Shown here: piece after piece, positions 1 through 10,400 of the stretch
Layout: every line of letters begins with the position of its first letter
How positions within the stretch are numbered: the stretch's first letter is position 1
Notes under the pieces: model-generated
Seen by the model: the letters and a program-made list of their open reading frames with translations, nothing else
The model's database searches: none
What the model was told of the DNA's origin: nothing
Program-made: the position numbers and the translations under genes
Assembly (NCBI GenBank): GCA_963797085.1
Contig: CAWCOA010000004.1
Location: 310,001 to 374,000, forward strand
Direction of reading: 5' to 3'
DNA length: 64,000 bases
Origin: JASJBU01 sp963797085
GTDB lineage: Bacteria; Pseudomonadota; Gammaproteobacteria; Chromatiales; Chromatiaceae

Positions 1-391
1 CATAGTCCCCATCGAAGATGCCCTCTTCGATCATCGAGTCACCGGACACTTGCAACACATAACAAGGTTTTGTTCCGAGGAATTCATCAGGGACCTTCAT
101 CAATGCTGCATTCGAGATGGCCTCGATGGGCTTGCCGGCTGCGATACGACCCAGGTAAGGAATGCCCTCCTCTGCTGTGCTTTGCTCTACCAGGCGTATC
201 CCTCGCTGCAATCCTTCCATGGGTTCTATCAAACCCGCCTGAATCAGCGCCTGGATATGTTTATGCAGTGAACCCCTGGAGCTGAGCCCCAGCAGCTGGC
301 AGAGCTCATCATAGGTTGGCGGGTGATCAAAGTGGTCGAGGTTGTCACGCAGGGTGTCATAGATCTCTTGCTGGCGCCGGGTCAGTTTCAT
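1..391 (-). CDS. lexA: LexA repressor, C-terminus outside window
   Basis: SOS-response repressor and self-cleaving protease; about 130 N-terminal residues are visible and the gene runs off the window start. An N-terminal winged-helix DNA-binding domain (residues 1-65) is followed by the linker and the start of the S24 peptidase domain. The Ala-Gly self-cleavage site is seen as IAAGKP, and the catalytic serine sits in SGDSM; the catalytic lysine would lie outside. The recognition helix reads SSRGSLHKHIQAL, unlike the SPNAAEEHLKAL of E. coli LexA as I recall it, which suggests a different operator. It is transcribed divergently from mrfA across an intergenic region carrying paired GTTC-N7-GTTC boxes, so autoregulation is likely. 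The identification is firm; the altered DNA specificity is inference. Confidence 0.93.
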   Translation of the reverse strand, partial: MKLTRRQQEIYDTLRDNLDHFDHPPTYDELCQLLGLSSRGSLHKHIQALIQAGLIEPMEGLQRGIRLVEQSTAEEGIPYLGRIAAGKPIEAISNAALMKVPDEFLGTKPCYVLQVSGDSMIEEGIFDGDY

Positions 392-406
392 GATTGCCCT
401 TGATTT

Positions 407-453
407 GTTCTCCTGTTGTTCTCTATTCTACACAAAGAGAACCGATAGAGAAC
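407..453. promoter_or_regulatory. Paired GTTC-N7-GTTC LexA-type boxes between lexA and mrfA
   Basis: GTTC-N7-GTTC lies at 407-421 and its mirror, GAAC-N7-GAAC, at 439-453. Read in the same orientation the two sites are GTTCTCCTGTTGTTC and GTTCTCTATCGGTTC. The arrangement also contains the inverted repeat GTTCTCTAT / ATAGAGAAC (418-426 and 445-453). This is the direct-repeat form known for alphaproteobacterial LexA, not the CTGT-N8-ACAG palindrome usual in gammaproteobacteria, which is absent here. The second site ends five bases before the mrfA start codon, so binding could block both divergent genes. Confidence 0.7.
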
Positions 454-458
454 AGCCC

Positions 459-2871
459 ATGAGCACACCCGCCGAATCCATTGCCTCCCCGCCTCTGGTC
501 ACTCCACAGGACCCCGCCGATGCAATGGCGGCTCAACTGCGTGCCCAGTATGCGGCGCGTATCACCGGCGAACTGGTGATTCCCGCCAAATCGGGACAGT
601 ATCGCCCCTTCCCTTCTGGACTGGATGCTCGACTGGTTGATGCGCTACATCACCGGGGGATTACCCAGCTCTATACCCACCAGGCCGCTGCCTGGGAATC
701 GGTCCAGGCCGGTCAGCACACCGTCATCGTCACCCCCACTGCCTCGGGCAAGACCCTCTGTTACAACCTGCCGGTGTTGCAGGCAGCACTCCAGGAACAG
801 ACCAAGGCCCTCTATCTCTTCCCCACCAAGGCCCTGGCGCAGGATCAGGTGGCGGAGCTGAGCGCTTTGAATGAGGCCGGTACGCTTGGGGATACGCGCC
901 TTCACCTTTGATGGCGATACCCCTGGCGATGCCCGCAAGGCGGTCAGGACCCGGGGGGATATCGTGGTCACCAATCCGGACATGCTGCACCAGGGCATCC
1001 TGCCCCATCACACCAAGTGGGCCCAGTTCTTCGAGGGGCTGCGTTTTGTGGTGATCGATGAGATGCATACCTATCGGGGCGTGTTCGGCTCCCATGTCGC
1101 CAATGTTTTACGGCGTCTCAGACGCATCTGCCGTTTCTATGGATCAGAGCCGCTAGTCATTCTCTGTTCCGCCACCATCGCCAATCCGGCAGAACTGGCC
1201 ACTGAGCTGACAGGGCATGATGTGGCCGCCATTACCGAGAGTGGCGCACCCCAGGGGGCAAAACATCTGCTGTTGTGGAATCCACCGGTGGTGAATCCCG
1301 ACTTAGGGATTCGCGCCTCGGCCCGTTCCCAGACCACCCGTATCACCAAACTGGGGATCAAGCGCGGGCTCAAGAGCATTGTGTTTGCTCAGTCTCGACT
1401 GATGGTCGAGGTGCTGACCAAGTATCTGAAGGATGCCTTCGACAAAGACCCCCGCTACCCGGCACGGGTCGCGGCCTATCGCGGGGGTTATCTACCCACC
1501 GAACGCCGGGCCATGGAGAAACGGCTGCGGGAAGGTCAGCTGGACTGTGTGGTCTCGACCTCAGCCCTGGAACTGGGGGTGGATATCGGCTCCCTGGATC
1601 TCTGCGTCCTGAACGGCTATCCCGGCACTATCGCCGGTACCTGGCAGCGTCTGGGCCGGGCTGGACGACGACAACGAACCGCGGTGGGTGTGCTGGTGGC
1701 CAGTAGCCTGCCTCTGGACCAGTACATCATCCGTAATCCGGATTTCTTTCTCGGCGCTTCACCGGAACAGGCCCGCATCGATCCGGATCAGCTGTTGATC
1801 CTGCTGGACCACATCCGCTGTGCCGCCTTTGAACTGCCGTTCAGAGAGGGTGAATCCTTTGGCAAGGAGGAGCTGGCCGAGATGCTCGCCTATCTCGAAG
1901 AGCAGGGCCTCCTGCACCGGGAAGGTGAGCAGTGGCACTGGATGACCGATAGTTATCCCGCCAACAGTGTCAGTCTGCGCTCAGTGGCCGAAGGTAACTT
2001 CGTGGTGATCGATACCACGGGTGGCGCCAAGCAGGTGATTGCGGAGGTCGATTACAGCTCCGCCCCCATGACGATCTATCCAGGGGCGATCTATATGATC
2101 CAGTCGGCCCCCTACCAGGTGGAGAGACTCGACTGGGAAGGCCGTAAGGCCTTCGTCACCCGTACCCGGGCCGACTACTACACCGATGCCATCGACTATA
2201 CCCGGCTGAAGATCCTGGAGCGTTTCGAAGAAGACCAGCAATCAGAGCATGCCGTGGCACAGGGTGAAGTCCATCTGGTCCGACGCATCGCGGGCTTCAA
2301 GAAGATCCGCTACTACAGCCACGAGAATGTGGGCTATGGCAAGATCGCCCTGCCCGACCAGGAGATGCACACCACTGCCGTGTGGTGGCAGGTCAATCCG
2401 GAGACCCTGGATGCCGCCTTCCCCTCCAGACAGCAGGCGCTGGATGGTTTTCTGGGTGCCGGTTATGCCCTGCACATCATCGCCGCCATGCGCATGCTCT
2501 CGGAGCCTCGGGATATCGGTCGTGCCGTGGGGGATGGCAATGCCCGCTGGTTTGCCACCGTGGGCGCCAGTGGTCGGGGTCAGCTGTGCAATACCGAAGG
2601 TGAGGCGATGGACCCGACACAGCTGCAACAGTTCACACCCACCCTGTTCCTGTATGACAACTATCCGGGAGGGATCGGCATCACCGCACCGCTCTATGAG
2701 AGCCGGGCTGCCATCATCACCGATGCGCAGCAACTGGTCAGTGCCTGCGAATGCGCCCAGGGCTGTCCCAGTTGTATCGGTCCGATCCTGGCCAGTGACG
2801 AGGTGCGCGGCTACTCGCCAAAGCAGGTGGCGTTACAGGTATTGGCGTTGCTTACCGGTCATGCCGCTTAA
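459..2871 (+). CDS. mrfA: DEAD/DEAH helicase with MZB (DUF1998) domain, MrfA/YprA family; one frameshift
   Basis: Superfamily 2 DNA helicase homologous to Bacillus MrfA (YprA), which acts with the exonuclease MrfB in repair of mitomycin C lesions. About 800 residues. Walker A appears as PTASGKT (about residue 93), the Walker B-type box as DEMH (about 199), followed by a second RecA-like domain with SALELGVDIG and QRLGRAGRR. A C-terminal four-cysteine MZB motif reads CECAQGCPSC. Reading shifts frame once, near 885-897 in a G run (TLGD... becomes LGIRAFTF), which looks like a one-base error; both flanks align continuously with the family. It overlaps mrfB by 11 bases, so the pair is co-transcribed and probably translationally coupled. 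A LexA-type box just upstream suggests SOS control. Confidence 0.88.
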
Positions 2872-4125
2872 AGACCGACTGGCGCGGTTGCAGACGCAGA
2901 CAGGCAGTGGTTTGCCTGCACCCGCCACCCGCCCTGAAGTTTCGGATCTGCACTCGCGTCTGGCGAAGATCAAGACGGAAAGATTACACAGCCAACCTCC
3001 TCTGCAGGTTTCCCGTTTGTCTGACGAGAAGCTGGCGAGCCGGCTCGACGGCCGCTTGATTGCAGAGGGCGTCATACGGATTCACCGACGCTTCCCGCTG
3101 AGCGGGAAACTCGGCAGGATTAATCTGGCCGATTGTCATCAGCATCCCATGCTTACCCGGGGAGACCGAAACTGACAATCGACGTTCTGTCTATCTCGAC
3201 ACGGAAACCACCGGTTTGTCGGGTGGCAGCGGGACGATGATCTTTTTGATCGGCATCGCGACGGTCGATGAATCAGAAATCAAACTCCACCAGTTTCTGC
3301 TCACCCGGTTTTCAGGTGAAGCAGGATTGCTCTCGGCCTTTGCAGAAGCCCTGTCACCAATGGACAAGCTTGGTCAGCTACAACGGCAAGAGTTACGACC
3401 TGCCCCTGCTAATCAGCCGTTTTCGCATGCAGGGCTTAACGCATCCCTTCGAGGGATTGCCCCATCTGGATCTCTTACATCCCGTACGCCGCCTGTTCAG
3501 CAAACGCTGGGCGGATTGCCGCTTGACCACGCTGGAAACCAACCTGCTCGGCTTTCATCGCGTCGATGATCTACCTGGCGCCCAGGCACCTGCCGCCTGG
3601 TTCGATTACATTCGCCATGGATGGGCAGAGAAACTGATCAGGGTGGTGGCGCATAATCAGCAGGATATCCTCTCACTGGTCGCGGCCCATAGCGCTTTGG
3701 CACAGGCCATCGAACAACCCCAGGCCTTTGAGGTGGATCTGCATGCCCTCGCCCGCTGGTTGTCGGAAACCGATGAAAGGCGGGCCCTTGAGCTACTCTT
3801 GTCTCATAGCGACAGGCTCTGCAATGACGGTAAACGGCTGTTGGGGACTCTCGCCAGACGTGCCGGCGACTGGGCGCTGGCGGTTAAGTTGTGGGAAGAG
3901 CTCGCTGCCGGTGGATGTGCGGATTCGATCGAACGCCTGGCCAAGTATCATGAACATATCCGTAAGGATCTGGTCTTGGCCAAACACTACGGTGAACAGT
4001 TACCCGTCAGTCATGCTCGATCCCATCGTCTGGAAAGACTCAATCGAAAGTTGCATGACCCAGTCATCCAATCGACAATCAGGGGCAAATCAGCGGAGAC
4101 TTCAGATCATGACAGTCTGTTTTAA
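2861..4125 (+). CDS. mrfB: RNase H-like exonuclease with TPR-like tail, MrfB/YprB family; two frameshifts
   Basis: Partner of MrfA: a DnaQ/RNase H-fold 3'-5' exonuclease followed by helical repeats, about 420 residues, the usual YprB size. The ExoI motif YLDTETTGL (near 3190-3220) and the motif VSYNGKSYDLPLL (near 3375-3415) are clear, and HNQQDILSL gives the third acidic motif. The C-terminal half (from about 3730) is helical and TPR-like. The start ATG overlaps the mrfA stop. The frame shifts twice, near 3176-3190 and near 3355-3370, although the encoded protein stays colinear with the family. Either two one-base sequencing errors or a decayed gene; the colinearity favours errors. Confidence 0.82.
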
Positions 4126-4136
4126 GAGATAATCCG

Positions 4137-4801
4137 ATGTGCGGACGATTCTATCTGGATGTACAAGCGGATGAGCTGGCAGATTATTTTGATCTGCCAA
4201 CACTACCCAGCCTGACACCCCGCTATAACATCGCACCCTCACAGGATGTCACTGCCATTCGGGTTGGCGAACAGGGCCGTGAATGGATGAGTCTCCACTG
4301 GGGCTTGATTCCATTCTGGGCCAAAGATAAAAAGATCGGCTACCGCACCATCAATGCCCGGGCAGAGACTGTTGAACTAAACCAGCATTCAGAGCAGCCT
4401 TCAAACACCGCCGTTGTCTGATACCCGCAAGCGGATTTTTCGAGTGGGTGCCGGGCAAGGACGGCAAGCAGCCCTATTGCATCCATCCCAAGGAGTCCAA
4501 GCTGTTCGCCTTTGCAGGATTGTATGAACACTGGCAAGACAGTACTGGAGAGAGTATCGATTCCTGCACCATCCTGGTCACTGAGGCGAATGCTGTTGTC
4601 GCACCGGTCCATGACCGCATGCCGGTGATACTCCAACCCAGTGATTTTGCACTCTGGCTCGATCCTGAGACCTCGGACACTGCGCAACTCAAATCCCTAC
4701 TCAAACCCTATCCCGAACAACAGACAGATCTATACCCTGTGAGTCGGCGGGTCAACAATCCCAGAAATGATGATGCCGAATGTATTGAGCCGATAAAGTA
4801 A
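4137..4801 (+). CDS. yedK: SRAP-domain abasic-site DNA-protein crosslinker, YedK/HMCES family; one frameshift
   Basis: Shields abasic sites in single-stranded DNA by forming a thiazolidine crosslink through its N-terminal cysteine. Starts MCGRFY, with Cys2 exposed after Met removal. Other conserved residues are visible: the Asn of PRYNIAPSQ, the Glu of SGFFEW and the His of VHDRMPVIL. About 222 residues, normal for the family. One base appears to be missing near 4374-4380 (expected AETVETKPAFR, found AETVEL then a shifted frame), within a short A run. It follows mrfB by 11 bases in the same direction, so lexA, mrfAB and yedK form a DNA-damage neighbourhood. Confidence 0.88.
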
Positions 4802-4911
4802 CTCACCTGTCAGTTGATGGTATTCAGTAGGTCTGTCTATGTAATTGATGATGTCATCGGCATTCAATGAACAACAAGCAACGATGAGCAATTGAACAAA
4901 ACCCAATTTTA

Positions 4912-6792
4912 CTACGCAGAAATGGCTGCCGCTTTGTTCGAGTTGCCTGCGGCTCCAGAATCCTTGAGCTGGGCAAGAAATTCCGTCTCACGATGACTGG
5001 TCAAGAGCAGCTTTTCGGTTGAGCGCGTCATTGCGACGTACAACAGCTTCGCCTCTGCGACCTTGTCGGCACTCTCTACCGGCATATAGCCCACACCGGA
5101 AACGGCTACGACTGGGAATTCCAGTCCCTTGCTGCTGTGCATCGTCATTAGCTTCACACTGTCTTCACCTGGCTTGAAGTGCTTCTTCGCCTTTGCATTC
5201 CCTAGCCAGCGACTCGGCACGCCCTCAGACGAGAAACGCCTTGTGCAACTTCTCACCCATCCAGTTATTACGATAAGTGACACACATGTCGGACCAGGAG
5301 ATGCCCTGTTCGTCGTGTAGGCGATGGAAGATATGCGCAATGTAGCGGGCCTCCTGCTCATAGCTCTCAAAGGTCTTCACCGCGGGCTGAGTTCCATGCC
5401 TGCCGGCGGATTCCGGCACCACCAGCGGTACATGATCTTCGTCTTTATCATCAGGACTGAGATACCGACAGGCGAACCGGTAAGCAAAACCCAGGATCTC
5501 ATCGGTGTTTCGATAGTTCAGTTTCAGCACGGTGGTGCGCCCACGGGCCTGAACCCCGACGCTTGACAGAGCTAAAGTCCAGTTGCGAGTTCTTGCTGTA
5601 GATCGACTGTGCATCGTCATACAGCAACAGCAGTGAATTGGTCTCCGGATCAACCATATTGACCACCAACTTCAACCAATCTGGCTCGAAGTCATGGCCC
5701 TCATCGATCATGACCGCTCCATACTGCGCCTTGGGTATCGCAGCCTTCTCTGCTGCCGTGATGACAGCCTTAACAAGCCTGCCGATATAGCCGTCACCTG
5801 GTGTTGGCCGGTCAACATGGAAAGTCCGTAGCTGCTCGCCACACCAGTCATGAAAGTGATAGACGTTCACTTTGTCGCTGATGCCACGCTCGACCATCAG
5901 CTCACGCAGCCTCGCCGCTAAGGTGATGTTGTAGCAAAGCACAAGAATGGGTTTATGCAGGAGTCTTGGCGAGATAGAGGCAGCGATAACCCAGTATCAG
6001 TGTCTTACCCGATCCGGCCACACCGTGAATCACCCGGTGCCCTTCCCCGAGACTGCGGGACAGCAACTCCTGCTGCATGTCCATGACTTTGACAATATCC
6101 GGCAGTAGCGTGTCGACGCTCTCTTCATCCGGCTCAGTTGGGAACAGGCTGCCCTGATCACCGGAATTGATTCGAACCTCGGGGAACAAGTGCCAACGGA
6201 TGCGATCGATCTGTGGAAGCGTCAATGGTGTGGGGAACTGTACATTGAACATATTCCACAAGCGCTCCTGGAAGGCTTCCGGATCCACGCTCTCGACCAT
6301 TTCGTCTTTGCAGATGGTCTGATGTTCCGGAAGCACCTCACCCAGATCCGTGGACTCGAACTGCTTGCGGGTAATGTTGCTCAGCACCACGCCGTAGCCG
6401 TAGGGAAAAACAAGATGCCCCTGATAGCGGCCTGAATGAATCATCAACTGCGGATCTTTCTCCAGGCGCTTGAGTAGCTGATAGGTACACTGGCGCACCT
6501 GTTGCAGCGGATTGCTGACAGTCTTGAGGCCCCGCGGAGTAATGATGGTGGCCGTCATCGCGTCAATCTTCTGGATCGTATCGAGTTTCCAGTCCTTGAC
6601 CTCCAACAACAGTAACCCACGCAAGGGATGTAGAATAATGAAATCCGAGTAGCGCTGCCTTTTGCCTACCGGCATCTCATACCAGCAGAGATAATCGTCT
6701 TCCAGGTGTGTTCCAATACGCCAGGCGAAGCGCTTTTCACCGGCTTGCATGCGGCCCACACAGCTATTGAGTGAGGGGATCAGGTTAGCCAT
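4912..6792 (-). CDS. NERD-domain UvrD-like superfamily 1 helicase; three frameshifts
   Basis: Predicted nuclease-helicase of about 625 residues. The N-terminal NERD nuclease-related domain (residues 10-130) includes YSDFIILHP and LLLEVKDW. A superfamily 1 helicase core follows: Walker A GVAGSGKTLILGYR (about residue 255), Walker B VMIDEGHDF, LNYRNTDEI, and the C-terminal motifs TMHSSKGLEFPVVAV and YVAMTRSTEKL. The frame shifts near 5945, 5555 and 5228, but every helicase motif is present in order. Such proteins occur in defence and repair islands; the substrate is unknown. It converges with yedK across about 110 bases. Three disruptions in 1.9 kb is dense even for this window, so real inactivation is possible. 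Confidence 0.75.
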
Positions 6793-6833
6793 CCTTACTG
6801 GTATTTCTCCTGAGCTGTAGAATTTAGATTTTC

Positions 6834-7060
6834 TTTACCAGCTTATTATCGGCACGAACTCCTAAACTTTTTATCTCTGCGTTTGATTCCATTGCCTCAT
6901 GTCCATCAAAGACCCGATGGGAATCCCAATACTTCTATCCCCGCACCCATGCGTCATACTTTTTAATCTTATCGATCCATTCAGCATTCGGAATTATGAC
7001 GACTGACTGAATAGCTGGATTATTCAGCACTTTAAGTAAATTCAGTATCAGGCTGTCGAT
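6834..7060 (-). pseudogene. Degenerate coding remnant, family unknown
   Basis: The 705 bases between the NERD helicase and the large DUF4011 protein hold no intact gene. On the minus strand one frame reads protein-like text ending at a TAA at 6834-6836: segments such as VLNNPAIQSVVIIPNAEW and YDAWVRG, an in-frame TAG, then KYWDSHRVFDGHEAM. This looks like the C-terminal remnant of a gene interrupted by a nonsense codon, with the upstream part (7061-7497) too scrambled to read. I cannot name the family. It could also be chance open sequence. Confidence 0.35.
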
Positions 7061-7497
7061 CTAGCCTTTTACTTGAACCTCGAATACCAATACAGTGTGC
7101 CTTACGCTCACCCTGGAAAAACCCATTAGTAGAACGGCTGATCGGATCAATACTCCACGTGTGTCTCGATCATGTAATCTTTTAAATGAGTCGTAACTGA
7201 AACTCACTCTTTGAGTCTACATTTCTTACTATCACAAGGCGCGAACGCATCTTTCGTTAGGCAAATAATGCCCAGAACCACACTCTATCCAGCTACCTGT
7301 CAGGGGTACAGTCATCGCTTTCCCACATGTCGGCAGTCTACATAATGAATACTACCGCAATGTCTGTGACACGTTCTTAACACCTCTAATTCTGTTTAAT
7401 ACAAGGATAGACCTGCATTCATAGTGATATTTTTAAAGTGAACCTCCTGCGAATCAGATACCAACATCGTTGGGCATGAACAACTACCTACTTTCTA

Positions 7498-10400
7498 TTA
7501 TGGATTTTCCAAGGAGGCATTAATCATCTCAAAAATCTGATCAAGATATTGGCCTTCATTAGCAGAAGTGGATTGCCTCAGATAGTTGGGAATGTACTCA
7601 AGAAATTCTGATCTGCTGGTCGGCATATATTCCAGAATGGCTTCCAATATGGCGGGACGGAGCAGGCGTTGATTGTCAGGCGTATCCGGCTGTGCTTTTC
7701 TAATTATCTCCTCATCAAACTCAATCAGTTTTTCTCTAAGCCCGACTTCATCAGATATGTAATGTTCGGTGACAGCTTCCTGCTCTTCGATATCCTCAAT
7801 AATCTCTTTGATCTCATCAACTTCAGATTCTTCTTCCGCTTGATAAGTTTCTACACGTTCTGTTTTGAGCGCATTTAACTCCCTAATAATGGGCTGAAGT
7901 TCAGCATGTGGATTTTTGAACCAGTCAGTTGACCATATCCGTTGTATTCGCCAACCTAGACGTTCGAGGATTGTTTGACGTAACCGATCCCGATCCCGTG
8001 CCGATTTTGCAGAATGATAGGTGGCGCCATCACATTCTATGCCCATCAGATAACGTCCCGAATTCCCAGGATCAACTACCGCTACATCAATAAAGAATCC
8101 GGCAACACCCACTTGGGGAACACATTCAAATCCTTCATTGCGCAGTGCAGCCATCACCGCGATCTCGAAATCGCTATCGGGTTCCTTCCCCGTTTCTCTT
8201 GCTGTTTTATGGAGAATTCCAGTTTCACAATATCCGAGAAAATCACGAAGCGCCTTTACACCTCGTTTAGAACCTGAGCCGATGACAATGTCATCCGTCC
8301 CCATGGAGCTGAAAATGTGCATTCTTTTTTTCGAACGGGTAAAAAGCACATTCAGCCGACGCCAACCTACATCAGAATTTATGGGACCAAAGCGCTGATA
8401 AACCTTACCCCCAGGTTCTTGTGGACCATAGGTCATGGATATAAAGATTACATCACGTTCGTCACCTTGAACGTTCTCCAAATTCTTGATAAATATGGGC
8501 TCCTGTCTAAGTGAATCCTTATCCAAGCATTCCTGGAAAACCGCATCATCTTTCGCAAGCGTCTCAATTGCGTGCTCAATCTGTAGTCGCTGTTCAGCAC
8601 TCATCGCAACCACCCCCAATGACTCATCAGGCCGATGTCTGAAGTGCTCGCGAACAGCCTCCGAAATTATCTTTGCCTCTTCCATGTTTCGTCTGTTTAC
8701 AAAACATCCGCGAGATACTCTTGAGTACTGAACACCGAAATTATCGGTTTTCTTATGTGGGGATGGAAAAAGCACCAGATCACCCTCGTAGAATGAGTGA
8801 TTGGAAAAAGCTATCAAACTTTCGTGTTGCGAGCGGTAGTGCCAGCGCAGTCGCCTTGCGGGGAACATCGGAAGCGTGGCATCCAGAATACTTTCTGACT
8901 CTTCAATGGCTGTCGGATCATCTTCATCATCATCGACAACACGGTCGAAGAAGCTGGTTGGAGGCAGCTGCTTGGGGTCACCCACAACCACTAGCTGTGC
9001 ACCACGAGCCACAGATCCCAGGGCATCTTGCGGTTTGATCTGTGAGGCTTCATCCATGACAACCAGGTCAAAATCAACCTGACCCGGCGCTAAATACTTG
9101 GCCACAGACATAGGTCCCATCATGAAACAGGGTTTCAGAGCTACTAATGCACTACCGGCTCTATGCAATAATTGCCTGATAGGGATGTGTCGTTTCTTCT
9201 TACTGCACTCATGCTCCAACAATACCCGTTCGGTACGTTCACTGACACGCGCACCCAGATTTCCTGTTGGAATTTGGTTGTTTCGATCAATCTGCCAGGC
9301 AATTTGCTCGCACTGTAGTCGTTTGAGGCGATTGTCATATTCCTTGAATTTATCCTGGATGGCTTCCTGTGTGTGACCAGAAAAACGCCCAAGCACAGGA
9401 TCAGTTCTCAATATCTCACGGGATAGGACATCGAAAATTCCGGCTTGAAAGGCAATCTCAACTTGTTCAATATCTATATGGCCCTGTTCTACGCAATTGG
9501 CTAATCTGTCCAGGCCCATCGATTCAAGTTGATCCCTAACCCGAACATAATCAAGCCAGTTCTGCAGCGTAGTACCATTGTCATAGGCCAACTGGTTTCT
9601 GGCGATCAGCTTATCAATATGATCACCAGACTGATTCATCCAAGCGCTGGAATCCAGTGCCACCAACTGTTTAAACCCATCGAAACTGGCCGACTGAGAA
9701 TCGACAGCTGTATGTAGCCTGGATGAGAGAACCGATAACGCATTAAATGTCTCGACTGTGGGTTGCTCGTAAATGTGCCGGAGAACCGTTTGATCAGAAA
9801 TCTCATGTTCCAAACAAGTGGCGGCATCCAATGTATTGCTCAGTACAGACAACCCGGCAGCGTTATCAGTGTTCAATCCCACCTCTAGTCCGATGCGGCC
9901 TTGGAACAGTTTTCTATCGAAATCTGCCTTTTTCCACTTAACGACCGCATGTCTCAGGCTATCGAGCTGTTCTATCCGGTCAGCCAATTCCGCCATAGAG
10001 AGCTCGTTATCACTGACCAAGGGGCCACAGCTGCTTAATGCATCATCGAGTGATGCCAATAGACCAGGAATGACACCGTTCTCGCCAACCAATAAGGTAG
10101 AGCTGTCTTGCAGATCAGCAACAGGCGAGAAGACCGCCTTAAGGCTTTCAAGATCATCCTCCAAATCGGTCAGCTGTTGTTGTACCCCACGCTCAGACAG
10201 GGAGCGCACAGCACGGGCAACTCCAGCAGGGAAGTCCAGTATGGCATCACCGAGAAAAACCTTTTGGCCAAAGCCAATACCGTATTCCTGGCGTACCTGC
10301 CTGTACCAACCACGCAGTGCTTCCAACGCCGCCATGTCGGTATCCAAGCCTTGTAAATTATCGCCCAAGGCCTCTCGATAGCCTTTGTTCTCCTGAAATA

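Noticed and set aside
407..453. Standard gammaproteobacterial SOS box CTGT-N8-ACAG
   Set aside because: No such palindrome occurs between lexA and mrfA; only the GTTC direct-repeat form fits.
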